Origin: Dendrolimus kikuchii | Taxonomy: Eukaryota; Arthropoda; Insecta; Lepidoptera; Lasiocampidae | Reading direction: 5' to 3' | Length of the DNA stretch: 64,000 nt | Assembly: GCA_019925095.2 (NCBI GenBank) | Contig: CM034397.1 | Coordinates: 8,079,763-8,143,762 of the forward strand | Part shown: piece by piece, positions 45,840 through 57,601 of the stretch | How the letters are laid out: every line of letters begins with the position of its first letter | Position numbering within the stretch: the first letter of the stretch is position 1 | The notes under the pieces: generated by a model | What the model saw: the letters and a program-made list of their open reading frames with translations, nothing else | The model's database searches: none | What the model was told of the DNA's origin: nothing | Made by a program: the position numbers and the translations under genes

Positions 45840-45985
45840 TGGAGCGAAACTTTCTTACTAATTAATTTAATCCCTTTGAGCCGTACCCCATTAGCCTAAT
45901 TGAACTGCGGTGTACATGTCAATTCTTTGGTACTATTTCGACAACTTATCCATTCAAATTTAAACTGTATCAGACCACAATAAGG
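45840..45985. promoter_or_regulatory. candidate enhancer, homeodomain cores
   Basis: Unique balanced sequence with ACTAATTAATTTAATCCC (overlapping TAAT cores plus TAATCC, a Bicoid-type core) and CCATTAGCCTAATTGAAC, within flanks of plain AT. Motif-based only. Confidence 0.3.
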
Positions 45986-46563
45986 ATGTGTTTGGTGTGT
46001 AAAATTAACAGCGAAATTTGTACAATGTTAATGATATGAGGGACATACTTTGTTCCGTTTTGCATAACTGTATAAGGAAGGCTGTTATGCAAACAAATCA
46101 GTTTTTTAATGTAATAATGTTTCTATTCCAATTTTCGAGAGTAAGATGGCATGAAATACATGATACACTTGATATTTGAAATGATTTAATTTTTTTCTTA
46201 AAATAATCAGTAGACAAACACACACATTCTATATCTCCAATTAAGTTATATTTGTGTTATGGACAATATACAACGGACTATTCTGGCATTCATCACAGAC
46301 GTCCAGGCAGTAGTAAATAACACTAAGCTCATTTATAAAATGTACCAGGAATCGAACCTGTAGCTACTGCGTTCCATCGAGCTGGTAAAAGCTTATCCCA
46401 CTCAACATCGAAATCTATCTTGATATATATGAACATTTATTAACATCATTAATTATTAACCTTGTCCATGAAATTATATAAATGTTAAAAATAAACGATA
46501 ATAAGTGACCACATTCAAAGAAAATTTCAGGAAAACAAATTGAGACATTAATACAATAAAACA

Positions 46564-46641
46564 ACTTTCACAAAAGTGACGATTAGTAAACAATAAATAG
46601 TAGGTAACCAATTGTTTACTAACCGTCACTTTGGTCGAAGT
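46564..46641. ncRNA. microRNA-like hairpin candidate 1
   Basis: Two 30-nt arms, 46564-46593 and 46612-46641, pair with one G-U pair and three single mismatches around an 18-nt loop (46594-46611), giving a 78-nt stem-loop. Twenty-one consecutive positions nearest the loop pair with a single mismatch. Size, loop and mismatch pattern fit a pre-miRNA. I do not recognise the arm sequences as any known family. A short MITE or chance inverted repeat is the alternative. Transcribed strand is unknown. Confidence 0.35.
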
Positions 46642-46913
46642 GAAAGTACTTACTAACGTAAGTAAATAACTGAAGATAAACAGTGATTCGATTATATCAG
46701 CCATCAAAGACAAACAGTGGTCATTTTTTTATAATGAAGTGTTTTCATAAAACTATATAATACATGTATAAGTTTTTTTCTTAATAACTTTATATATTGT
46801 TTTATATTTTAGCATTATTTAATAGGTAGTTTAATCTATTGTTTAGTTTTGTTTATTATTTACATATAATTTAGTTTTTTTTTTAATTTACCTATGGAGT
46901 ATATATAAATATA

Positions 46914-47423
46914 CTAGAGTTTACCCCGCGGCTGCGCCGCAGGTCCACCTCTAGTGCCTGCTTCTTGTTTAAAGAGCAGGCTTTAATACAGGTTACATTG
47001 TACTAAATTTTTATATTATTTAATTTTATATCGCAAACTATCCTATGTCCCGGGATGAAAAGTATTTATGTTCATTTTCGGTATAAAAACTACATTTTAA
47101 AAAATTACAGCAAATCTGATCCAGTATTCCGTGAAAGCTTAAAAGAAACGCATCGAGTTACTATCGCATTTTTTATAGACGATAAATTTTTATATCTATA
47201 AACTTGAGAAATGATTAATCTCATCCTCTATTTCAAACCGTCCTAGTTTTATTTATCTATCCCCCGTCTATGAAAACTATATAAATAACAATAATGACAA
47301 AAATGACAAAAAGGACACAAAGGACAAAAAGTACAAAAGTAATAGTCCAGTAGTTTTTCTGTGAAAACAGAACAGACAGACAGACCGACAGAGTTATTTT
47401 CGCATTTATAATATTAATAGGGA
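46914..47423 (-). mobile_element. Helitron, about 510 bp, reverse orientation
   Basis: On the minus strand it starts TCCCTATTAATATTATAAAT and ends GGGGTAAACTCTAG. The GCGGCTGCGCCGC hairpin lies just inside the 3' end. Left of the 5' end is a low-complexity run of ACAAAAATGACAAAAAGGAC-like units (47290-47340). A second copy of its interior occupies 63605-64000. Confidence 0.85.
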
Positions 47424-47544
47424 TTAATATGGATGATCTATTCAGTTTCTGCAGTATTATTTCGGTATTATTATATGTTTTATTAAATAAATGTCGCTGT
47501 TTTTTTATCAAATCCTTTATATAAAAAAACCTCACTTTATGATT

Positions 47545-47850
47545 TCATGCCTCATTTACTTTACACTTCCACGGTAGGGAGCACAAGTGACGAGAGAAAT
47601 GGAAAACGTGAGTATGTAAATTGAATATATAACATACATACGTGGTGTACTCGTGCTGCTCACTGCCCTTGTCACTTACCTCCTTACTGTCGTGGCAAAG
47701 GGCATAATATAAACAAGGGGTAAACGTTTTTTTACAGAATTGAGCGATCAATGCGCGGCGCATTTGTTTGCTCAACGCGCGTGTTGACAAACGCCACGCT
47801 GACACGCACATCCTTCTCATGGCCACAGCTTTCATTAGCCCATGCCCCGA
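47545..47850. other. mixed-composition stretch, unidentified
   Basis: GC-balanced sequence with CGCGGCGCATTTGTTTGCTC and CAACGCGCGTGTTGACAAAC. A 96-codon minus frame covers it but resembles no protein I know. It may be an old transposon or regulatory DNA. Confidence 0.25.
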
Positions 47851-48609
47851 TATAGAGTAGAAATGGATTTCTATACTAGTGTATTTCTAAAATATTATTT
47901 TTTGTTGTGAATGGGTTATCAACTTATCATTATATTTAGTGGGTTGTGAATTTGGAGTTGCAATTCATAGTTCCAAAAGTTAAAAAGGACACATTTTTAC
48001 GGCTTTAGAAGCTAATATCTCGCCACTTTATGGTTTAAATAAAAATCAGCATTAATTAAGGAATTTCGTTAATAACTATAGCTGTATTTTTTCCAATTCT
48101 CAGATGTCGGATAGTGGTCACCTGTAATATTTAGTTTTTCCATTTCATATAGCACTTATTTATAATTAATGTTGAACTATGGTTTTCAAGTCATGGTACC
48201 ACCATCTCTTGTTCAAACCACAATACAGATTCTTGATACATATATATTCCTTCTCTTGTTGTATAACAGTATGTATGTATATCTATCTGTATCCTCCCAA
48301 TTTGCCTTGGTACATGGAAGACGTCGCTATTTTGTGGTCGGAATCGTTTGTGGTGTTAAAAACAGACAGACATGTAAGAAATAATAAGATATTTGACAAG
48401 TATAGTGAGTTGTTGAAACAAACTAAATGGCGGCCGTCCTGAAAAGTGATTGTTATTGTTTGAATGATTGGTTAAGGGGGTTTCAGTTTCCGTGTATGTA
48501 TGATATCTACTTCTGAAGGCCAGGTAGACGTTCTTAGTCGACAGGGTTTTGGGTGAGTTTATTCTATGTATTTATTGTTATTCGATACTATTATTTTCAG
48601 CCACTTCGT

Positions 48610-49215
48610 ATGTACGAAATATCCGGGGTTGTTTTACCTGCGAATACCGCACGCACAGCACTGTAGTTTTCTGATCGTGCTTACGGTGAAGGAAAACATT
48701 GTGATAGTAATAATAGTATAAACTTTATTTCAGACCGGGGTCCATATTTAGTTAGTGTGTTAGTTACAATTATCTTATAAATTAATCTTAATATTATATT
48801 TAACACAAATTCTTAAACTTATAACAACTTATTTTAAACCCATGACTACCTCTATTCAATGTTCTTGGAAGGGGCAGTCAAATATAACTGCAATAGCCTA
48901 CAGAAGGCTGTTGGTGCTGCAGGCGTTGCATCAGCGAAGCGGATTTCTTGCGGATAATTGCCTTAAAGCTGTCTGTGCGGGCCTCCGCAAACATTCCAGA
49001 TGCAGTGCCGCGGCAACCCCAACAGCATTCTGACTATTGAGTGAGGTTTAAAGGTTAAACAGCAATGGCGAGTTGAAAATAAAACCCACACATCGAGATG
49101 ACAGATGTGCATAACCCCCCACCCAATCTGCCTTTAACAAATGTGGCTTATACTATCTGTTCCCCTATAAATGGGAGGTCTGAGCCCAGCAGTGAGACAT
49201 TTCTGGACTTTTATT
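48610..49215 (+). mobile_element. SINE interrupted by a reversed non-LTR 3' end
   Basis: The left part to 48706 (CAGCACTGTAGTTTTCTGAT, then GGTGAAGGAAAACATTGTGA) and the right part from 49080 (CACACATCGAGATGACAGAT to GAGCCCAGCAGTGAGACATT) are the two halves of the SINE seen at 59643. Between them is a minus-strand insert whose GC-rich ORF end (LECLRRPAQTALRQLSARNP) is followed by AATAAAGTTTATACTATTAT. The SINE is therefore older than the insert. Confidence 0.65.
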
Positions 49216-49539
49216 ATTACTATACAGCGGTAGGTATATAAGGTATATATTACATATTTCTGCGAAATTTTGTTTACATAGACCTTCCGAGAAAACTGAT
49301 TGTGACACACAAAAACAGATAGAAGGACGAGCATGACGACTTTATAACGCAGGGAGGACTTTATAGCGTTGATCAAAATAGTTACAAAACCCTAAAAATG
49401 AATAATAAGCAAAGTATTAAGAGTGATAGGACGGACGACAGGACCGTGATACTTTGTAACCAAGCGAAACAAAAACTAATCAAATTACAGTTACAGTTTT
49501 AAAAGCGGCACATTAAAGCCCAGGGCATAACAAAGTTCC

Positions 49540-49660
49540 GTGAAATGGGGTAAACTAATTCGGTGGTGGCCGGCCGAGTTCGCCATGTGCGGGTATTGAG
49601 TTCTATTCCCGCGGGGGTCACAGAGGTGGCTCATGTCACGCCTATTATTCGCCGATATAT
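49540..49660. repeat. GC-balanced patch with tRNA B-box-like word
   Basis: GGTGGTGGCCGGCCGAGTTC and GAGTTCTATTCCCGCGGGGG resemble the A- and B-box spacing of a tRNA-derived SINE head. There is no second copy in the window, and no cloverleaf can be drawn convincingly. Confidence 0.3.
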
Positions 49661-50122
49661 CTTCCGGGTACGTCAATATTTTTATTTCGTGTGGATTTCT
49701 GTACATTTGGGAGTTTATTATTGACCCTTTATGGGTTTATTTCGGCACTGCGCTCTATTAATAAATAATAACGCATCGTCATACTCGAAGTGTCATAGTC
49801 AAAAATGTTATGGTAGTGTAAATATTGGATTCATAACCTGGGGAATATGTAAAATTAATATAATAAACAAATTATAATACAACGGTTGTTTTATCGTTGA
49901 AAATAATATTTAGAGAAAAGTATACCTATATTAATATTAAGACTGAAGATTGATAATATTCCAAACAGGAAAGTAACTAAACAACGGTATTTTGTCATAG
50001 ATACAGTAGACATAAAACTTTTAGAAGGTTGTGTGTATTCACAGAACCTATCCAGTGTACTGAACCAAATAAATCCCACGGTTATCCCTGTATAGAAGTT
50101 AAATAAAGCAATATATATTATG

Positions 50123-50282
50123 CTAGCTGTGTGCGCGACTTCGTCAGTGTAGATTTTTTTTCGCGGAACCCTAAAAAAAATAGCCTAAGTTACTCCTTAT
50201 AAGATCAGCTATCTTTCAGTAAAAGTACAGTCAAATTCGGTCGTTTCAGAGATTAGCCGGAACATCCAGACAGAGACAAAAC
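50123..50282 (-). mobile_element. Helitron, reverse orientation, short
   Basis: CTAG at 50123-50126, then CTGTGTGCGCGACTTCGTCA (the 3' hairpin region reversed) and AAAATAGCCTAAGTTACTCC, a word common to insect Helitrons. The 5' end is near GACAGAGACAAAAC (50272-50285). Confidence 0.7.
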
Positions 50283-50298
50283 TATTGAAAATTGATTT

Positions 50299-50508
50299 TT
50301 GAAGTGACACTTTTTAGAATCGTTGTGATTTGAAACTCGATGAAACAAAAAAGCGACACTAAAAAGAGAAGACATAAATCTATAGGATTTAGCCTGCGAG
50401 AGAATAAGATACGAGTTTTAGACTGTGCAGCACATATAATAAAAGTTAGAGAACAATTATCTGTGAGTATATAGTGAACTGCACACACACACACACAAAC
50501 ACATATTT
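50299..50508 (+). repeat. CA-ended dispersed element C, short complete copy
   Basis: Both ends are present: GAAGTGACACTTTTTAGAAT at the left and AGTGAACTGCACACACACAC at the right, with only about 200 bp between. It aligns with 38613 over the first 130 bp. Confidence 0.75.
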
Positions 50509-50650
50509 TTGTTGACATTACAAACAGACACTTCAATTTTATTAGTCGGTGTAGATGTACATAATTTCTTTCATACAAGATAATTCCTGAATAAAAAAAA
50601 ATTTAGTTACATTGTATTTTACATGGATAATTTAATACGCTTTTATCGCT

Positions 50651-51014
50651 CGCGGACCGCGTTCGTAATACCGAAGTAAGAAAGAGAGTTGGTCTGAAAG
50701 AGAGTGTCGGGGTGAAGGTAAGGAAAGGAATGCTCCGGTGGTTCGGGCATGTGGAAAGAATGACTAAACAGATATACAATGCAAAAGTGGATGGATGCAG
50801 AAGTCGTGGAAGGCCACGACACACCTTCCATAATCAAATTGATCGTGTACTAGCAGAAGGTGATGTCAGGAGCCTTAAGAACAGACGAGCGTGCATGACA
50901 AGAGTTATGAATGTCAAAGAAGCAAGTGAGGTGTGTAAGAATAAGCCTAAATGGCGCTCTGTTGTTCGTGCCTACCCCGCAAGGGAACTGGCGTGAAGTT
51001 ATGTATGTATGTAT
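50651..51014 (+). pseudogene. RTE-type reverse transcriptase, C-terminal fragment
   Basis: Plus-strand frame from LADRVRNTEVRKRVGLKES through RWFGHVERM to ARELA-stop at 50996, with (TATG)n at 51000-51013. An internal deletion removes the HDER residues after ERM that are present at 43111. Truncated 5' at about 50648. Confidence 0.9.
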
Positions 51015-51029
51015 CCCACCCTAAAGGCT

Positions 51030-51110
51030 AACAACGCGTTGGTTTCACCATTGGTGTTGCTAACGTCTATAGGTGACGGTAACCACTTTCTATGAGCTGC
51101 CTGTTTCACA
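51030..51110 (-). repeat. 300-bp dispersed family, 5' fragment
   Basis: Reversed core words CACCATTGGTGTTGCTAACG, GGTGACGGTAACCACTTTCT and GAGCTGCCTGTTTC, directly after the RTE tail. Confidence 0.6.
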
Positions 51111-51299
51111 ATAAAAATGAAACATTTTGACATTAATTTCTAACTTTGGTTGTTTCTTAAGACATTAGACATCATTCAATAGTGTAGTTAAATGCAAAGC
51201 TTAACTGTATGTATATACTTATGGAGTAGCAAATTGATCTACTAAGGAAAAACAGCGTATATAGATCTATATACGTACTTTGCAGTACCAGTAGCAGTT

Positions 51300-51640
51300 G
51301 TACCTGCCAGTTGACGAAAGATGATGAGATCACCGGTTATGGTCATGTCATCGTGTATATTTGCCAAGACCGAGGCCATGCATCAATTGAGGGTTGTGAG
51401 GGGCGAAGCTAGACAATCTTATAAAGTAGCCCGACTATCACACGTCAGGTCCCGGACGAGCCGGCCATCCTTTATTCAAATAAACCCTATTTTTATGGAA
51501 AATCTGCCCTTTCCACATCAATATCAATTTCCCGGCGATTGTTGCAAAAATAAAGGGATGACCCTTCCGGGACGCCAGCCTCGGCAGGTTATCCACTCAA
51601 CTGTATTAGAGGGTCTTTTAAGATGTAAAAAGATTTCTTT
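51300..51640. promoter_or_regulatory. candidate enhancer, about 340 bp
   Basis: A unique stretch of balanced composition with no repeat match, containing GATGATGAGATCACCGG, TTTTTATGGAAAATC (caudal/Abd-B-type TTTATGG) and TCAATATCAATTTCCCGG. A 114-codon plus frame spans it, but residue composition looks non-protein. Unique GC-balanced islands of this kind in a Hox cluster are often enhancers. Confidence 0.35.
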
Positions 51641-51707
51641 AGGCAATCTTTATTTTTCATATTAGGGCTTATCTTCGCCTGTCTAAAATTTAATTCAGAA
51701 ATCTTTT

Positions 51708-51990
51708 TTATTTTATTTTTATTGCAGGAGTTCAGCAGACAGGCAGACGGCCCACTTGATGGAAAGCGGTTACCATCTCCATAGGCGATGCAACACGAAA
51801 GGTGCTACAAATGCGCTGCTGCTCTCTTAAGGGAGACTGGAACCTGGTCACTAATGTCGGAACACACTCAAGGTTGCTATGGCGACATACTTTAGACCAG
51901 GGGTGGTAACCCTCCAGTCGGGTAAATGCCCTACCACCTGGCTGTGGAAAATTGTATTCTTTCTCCGTTCTTGCACGGTAATCTACAGGA
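51708..51990 (+). repeat. 300-bp dispersed family, full-length copy
   Basis: TTTATTTTTATTGCAGGAGT start, CGGCCCACTTGATGGAAAGC, GCGCTGCTGCTCTCTTAAGG, GACCAGGGGTGGTAACCC, CTACCACCTGGCTGTGG. A deletion removes the CGACAGGCCGCCC part found at 39716. Confidence 0.8.
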
Positions 51991-52729
51991 ACTCTTATAT
52001 TTTTGAGGATATACATTATACCATTTCATCTTTGAATTCTTTAGTGCCATTGAGAATATATTATTTAGGAACAATATTTTTGTTAATTTGAAATACTTCC
52101 CCAAATAACAATTACTCGATGTTATCTTAAGGACACCCACAAGCTATAGACGGTCTTACCTTTATTTATTTATATTTTCATATTAATGTGTCTTTGTTAA
52201 ACTTTTAAAATGGCCGTTACATTAAGCCTACCTGCGTATTAAAAATAAAAATTGGTTTACAATGAAGAAGTAACTTACTTTAATTATTTGGTATTTTGAG
52301 CATTTTTGCACAATTTTTAAAGAATTTAACATAAGTACCTACCTAATTACATGATTATTTAAGACGATTTCTTTGACAAAAATATAATTAATATGATTGT
52401 GAACTAGGGTATCGATTTGTAGAGGCACGGTATTTGTAGAGGTAGGCACGGCACAATTTGAATAGCCTACAGGCGGAAAATGTCTAGATCCGTCCCTGGT
52501 ATAAATATTGAAATACTTTCCAACAGTAAACCATTTCATATTCGTATAGAAGAAAACGAAATGAAAATACATAGTATATATAGGTATACTTAGACTGACC
52601 AATTGTAAGGGCTCATAAATAATTTTCATATCACATCAAATGACACAACCGTTTATACAATAATAGTTGAACAAAAAGACTTGTGGGAATAGACTTCCAG
52701 TACGAACAACGGTTCAGTTCCACTATGAT

Positions 52730-52990
52730 TATGGACGATTACGCCGTCACCAATCTCGCCCCACTTAATATAATAAGCATCGCTGAATCGAAATCGATGC
52801 TATTACACGTCTGGTTCCATTTATAATCAGTGTAGGTATTAGGTCCTGGGGCTGAGAGACGAACCGGCCGGCCGCCTTCGGGCACCTTCGTAATCGGTCA
52901 AATTATCTGTAATTTTCAACCGTCAGTCTTTACCTGAAGCAGTGGACGGTCTTCCAGTATACGAGAGCCCATCGATCTAATTGATGTATT
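52730..52990. promoter_or_regulatory. candidate enhancer
   Basis: Unique balanced stretch: ATGATTATGGACGATTACG, CATCGCTGAATCGAAATCGATG, CCATTTATAATCAG (TTTATAA and TAATC cores), GAACCGGCCGGCCGCC, then CATCGATCTAATTGATG, itself an inverted repeat (CATC...GATG). No transposon match. Confidence 0.35.
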
Positions 52991-54279
52991 ATGTACAACT
53001 CGTGAATACGAATATGTGGCTAAATAGTGTGGAACCTTATGTCATGTTTGCACTTACATATATTAATCTATACATGTGTGAATATCCCAAAGCGATCCTT
53101 AAAAAGTGACTTTTTAAAAGTCTATGTCAGATTTAGCTCTGATTTCAACGATCACGTCGTGATGAATACAGAAAATTGTCTTCGTACTGTTAAATTCACA
53201 CGTGTTCTGAAGTTTTGGGTCAACATTTTTATTTTTCTTATCTATTTGCAATGTTTTCGGCGACCACATTGTGACAGTAATTACCTGCATATACATAAAA
53301 TCAAGATTTCGTAGACTTGCCTCTTTGATCCGGAACTGAAGAGTAATTAGCCAATTTCTATAAAACGTGGTTTTACCAGCGTAGGTCACTCTCTTGCAGT
53401 TTGTTTGTTATAAGTATATCAAGAGAAAAAGAGATGAATACTGCCCTGGATGGCAGAGTTTCTGAACAAATATAAATACGACTATTTATCTGTCATTCTC
53501 AATTTTAAACTTTTGCGTATAAGAAGTGATTACTTTACGTCAATTTACAATAAGAAGTGAATACTGTAATGGTCAAAAACAAATAGACACAAGTGTCGTG
53601 GGGTTAGGCAGAGGGCCTAAACCGGTCACTTTATGTCTTCAGATCTCAGTCGCCCTTGTCATTTGAATTGCATACCTTTACGTATTAAACAAACTACGTA
53701 AGATTAATAAATTAGGCTTATAAAAAACTTGCAAGTACTGAACCAACCTAAACACATGCCTATTTATCCAATTTAATTACCTAAAGTAATAAAAAAACTT
53801 ATAGTAGCAGCTATGTTTACAGAATGACTAACTGTCATGTATTTGAAAATTAATAGTAGCATTAAGATTAAAAATTCGTTAAAATCATTTAAAAAAGAAT
53901 TTGAAATATCCACAAACAGCAGCGAAAACAAACACTATCATGATTTTTCATATTGTAAGTATTGTTTTTGGTGGGTACACCTATCACGAGACAATAATTA
54001 TCTGTAGATTATATATAGCTTGTGCAATATTTCTTAACCAGTTGTGTAACATTAGTCGTATCCCAGATTATGTTACAAGATTTATTACATAAAAAGATTT
54101 AAAACAAAATATATTAGGGTTGAACCGAGGCTCAGTGAACATTCGATCCGCCCACAGCCTTGCATGTGTCTGTTTCAATTTTTTCTTGTCTTTTTTCAAC
54201 CTTAACAAACTTCCCTATTGGACATCAGAAATTTATAACCTTTATTGTGAGTTAGAATGAAATTGATAGCAGGTGGTTA
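52991..54279. other. AT-rich intergenic DNA, no gene seen
   Basis: Frames of 63-95 codons are present but AT-driven. GAGGGCCTAAA at 53611 repeats the inverted-end word of 1370. Nothing else is supported. Confidence 0.4.
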
Positions 54280-54500
54280 ATTTGTGATATCGATCTGGAA
54301 TATTTATTGATCGCTACCATTGGCCGATAGAAGTCCAATGGTATCTATTGATTGGTGGGATGTTATCGGAATTATGTAGACCGAATAGTTTCGTGCGAGA
54401 ACCGGTTTATCGTGATCGCCGAACAGTGATTTTAGTTGAGGTAAAGGAGGTATTACTGGTGCTGGCAAACGCGATCTTGCGTGACTCGAAGGCGTGGCGT
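54280..54500. promoter_or_regulatory. candidate enhancer with paired CCAAT sites
   Basis: Unique balanced stretch. TACCATTGG (54315-54323) and CCAATGGTA (54335-54343) form a perfect 9-bp inverted repeat with an 11-bp spacer and carry two convergent CCAAT boxes. GATTGGTGGG follows as a third. ATCGATCTGG and GTTTATCGTGATCG flank them. Confidence 0.35.
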
Positions 54501-54639
54501 GATTACGTTTAAAACACAGAGTTCATTTCAAATAAATATATGGATTTACTACTCGTATTTATATACCCTGCATTGTTACGTCTAATACAATACATTTTTA
54601 TTTACTAAGTAAATCAGTCTATAAATATACCACAGCTAG

Positions 54640-54770
54640 GTACAGGTCTGTCTATTTTAGGGGAACTGACGGTATATCGTCACATGAATTCTATGCATCG
54701 GTAATCTCGATGTGCCAATTTCGTTGCAATGTCTCCTTCACTGTGAGGATATGGCAATAATAGCAATATA
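54640..54770 (-). mobile_element. SINE interior fragment
   Basis: Reversed SINE words: CATCGGTAATCTCGATGTGC and GTTGCAATGTCTCCTTCACT match the GAAGGAAAACATCGTGATGC and ATCGAGATAACCGATG part of 59643. Confidence 0.55.
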
Positions 54771-55224
54771 CTTCGGTGGATGGTGGAGTCACGTTGAAGG
54801 ACCGTGTTAGGAACTCCTGTATCCACGGTAGCCTGCATATTCGTGACTTAGCAGACAAGTAAAAAAGTCGACTGCACTGGTACGGCTACATTTTATGGAA
54901 ACGAACTAGTTATGTATGTGGAAAATAAATATCTAGCCATGCCACTTTCGTTGCGGTATATATGCTGGTTTGACGTCATGAAGATCAAGCATGCCAATGA
55001 TCCCATAATAGATAGATGACGAAGACCGCACAAATAACAATAATGCATTCCAACAAAGAAGAGAACCCATGCTATAGGAATATGAGGCGGGCACCGTGCC
55101 ATTGCTATTTGATTTACCATAACATAAATGTATGAAGATCAAATATATCAAAACAAATGGCAATAAAAAATCAAGTTACTTTAAATTTAAAAAGGCGTTC
55201 CAATTCACAAATTAACAACAATAT

Positions 55225-55420
55225 TATTGTTTTCTGACGTCACTTGTAGTTAATGTTAACCAGTAGTTAATGTACATCAGTGTATAAAAGGACACATCAA
55301 AGTTGTACCGCTCCGGTGGTTAATTTCGTCAGAAACATATTAATGATCGCATTAGTACACGTCAGAGAGTAAATGGGATTCGTGACAAAATATTGACACG
55401 GCTGGCTGTCCGCGGATGGA
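55225..55420 (+). promoter_or_regulatory. candidate core promoter or enhancer (CRE, TATA)
   Basis: TGACGTCA (55235-55242, CRE), the direct repeat GTAGTTAATGT at 55246-55256 and 55263-55273, and TATAAAAGG at 55283-55291 follow in order on the plus strand. TCAG at 55329 lies farther from the TATA than usual, and no ORF follows, so a transcript start is unproven. Sequence is unique in the window. Confidence 0.3.
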
Positions 55421-55429
55421 CATTAAAAA

Positions 55430-56750
55430 ATTAGAATTAAATGAAATGTTGTATGAAATAAAAACATGAACTGTCAAGCAACGCATTTATCTACCAACCG
55501 GCACTAACACGATTTAATTTACCGTAGAAGGTAGGTGTTTTGGGTTCCACTTGTTAAGGCTATTTTTTGACGTCGCTTTTAGTTGAAATTATGAAAATAT
55601 AATACTAATAAAAATAATCCCTTGAATACTACATGAATCTCTCAAATTCTTTTGTTTCAATGGTCGATCTCCACCAATCTGATAACTAGATGAAACATAT
55701 TTTTCATCAAATATATTTAATACGCCTATTATAGATAGCTTGTAATCGCAAAATTTTTTATGGCTATCTTTATTTAAATTAATGTTTTTCATAAACTTCA
55801 ATCTTTTCATAACTGTAAAATTTAGTTTCAACTGATAGTTTTTAACGTGGAGAATATGCCTTGATAGGCTTGCCTACTAATTTTAGTTTGTGACTACTTG
55901 GCCAGTAGGTGTGAACAGATAAATCAATATAGGTACTACACCGTTCTGTTAACCAATAAAAATTGGTACCCTATGAAAGAATTCAATTACAAAAATAACC
56001 GCATCGGCTTGCCTGCAAAAAACCGTTCATGGAATATTATTGCCATTCTTTGAAGACTTCAAAAATAGCCATACACACTTTTGGATTGGCAAGCTATCAT
56101 AGGCATACTCGTATTTACAAATCAATATAATTTGATAAATGTCTCATCTGGTTATCAGACGGATGAAGGTCGCTCTTCAGCGTGTCTTAGATTGTTATAT
56201 AAATTATATCTCTTTCGATTATCAATAAAACCTCAAGAGAAAATTATTAAGCAAAACGAAAGAAAACGGCAAAAAGAAAAAGGGTCCTGTGATGCTAAAT
56301 GCTCAAGTACTCAAGGTTACTTTGTTTATCAGGCGTTTTTATTTCATCTTATTATTGAAGTTATGAAAAAAATTATTTTCAATTTAAGTACTTAGATTGT
56401 ATTTACATTAAAATAAAATAAAAATTACACACATTAAAAATATTTTTTTAATGGGGAAAATATTCATTACAATGACTTTATAAACTAATACTAAGACTAA
56501 GACAACTTAAGTTAGTTATATTGCATGCTACCCGTAGTCTCTCAAGAATATAAGTAGAATACTGAACCGTGGTCCACGCTCTTGTTATTTTAAAAAAGTA
56601 CTAATAACATTAATGTTTGGTAATTGTAACACTAAGTTGTTTTAGTCGCGAGAATTATGACATCGTAACATACATTCCCAATAAGATGATAAAATTGACT
56701 CAATTGTTTTTACTGTCTACTACTTTTTTATGTCAAATTAGTGCTTAGTC
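55430..56750. other. AT-rich intergenic DNA, no gene seen
   Basis: Open frames (for example 104 codons at 56081) have no recognisable domain and AT-driven composition. No repeat copy identified. Confidence 0.4.
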
Positions 56751-56754
56751 TTAA

Positions 56755-56965
56755 TAGTTCCGATGCCTACCTCCCCCTTACCCCTATCCTATCTTATCAA
56801 TCTCATATCTCTATCCCATGACCTATATATACCATTCCTCTGGTCTGATCCCTGTATCTCACCCCAAATGTTGGCAACTCTTGGCTTCCCTTCTAGTGTT
56901 GCAAATGTCTATGCGACGGTAACCACTTTCCATAAAGTGAGCTGTTTGTCTGTTTGCCAGTTTCG
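56755..56965 (-). repeat. 300-bp dispersed family, polypurine-type variant
   Basis: Reversed: ACCCCTATCCTATCTTATC, CTCTGGTCTGATCC, TAGTGTTGCAAATGTCTATG, GACGGTAACCACTTTCCAT, CTGTTTGCCAGTTTCG. Matches the left half of 16493 and 57602. Confidence 0.65.
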
Positions 56966-57601
56966 AAATTAAAAATTAATATTAGGTAAAACTTTCATGT
57001 ATGTTTAATGTGAAATATTATTTTATAGAAAATAACATTTAGATTTAAGTTTAACTAAGTTTGTTAATTGTTAATAATTTTTCAATTGTAAATATTAATT
57101 AAGAAATAACTACTGCAGAGCCGATGAACGTGTACTTGAAACAAAAAAGTAAATAAAAATTGTAAGATGCATTTACAATAAATACAGTGGTGAAATTGAA
57201 CTACATATAAAAAATGACAGGTGATTATACGTACCACCTGACCTCACTTGTGTCTGATGGAAGGACCTTCTTTTATGTTGCAATAGATTGCAGTTATAAT
57301 GACGTCAGGTGCAAACTATATTACATATAGGTACAAGGACACGCCTACTAAAAATACTTATATTCGCATATATTATAAAAGTTAATGATAATTTAATTTG
57401 CTACTGTGTTATTATAAGTCATTGCTTAAACGTGTTCATCAGTCATTGTAGTGAAGCTAGACATACATAGTCTATAGGGACACGACTGTATATTTTACAT
57501 TTCAAGAGCTAGGATATCAACAATGTAAGTTGTCCTGCCCACCGACTTACTTTGTATTTAGAGTAATTGTTCGAAGCAAATACGTATTTTTTCGACTCAG
57601 T

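Noticed and set aside
47545..47835. Minus-strand 96-codon frame (MKAVAMRRMCVSAW start)
   Set aside because: No recognised domain or splice context, and only about the first third has balanced codons.
54893..55163. Minus-strand frames resembling a membrane-anchor start (ICAVFVIYLLWDHWHA)
   Set aside because: The hydrophobic stretch recalls a P450-like N-terminus, but it stops at once, three frames look equally open, and no downstream exon is visible.
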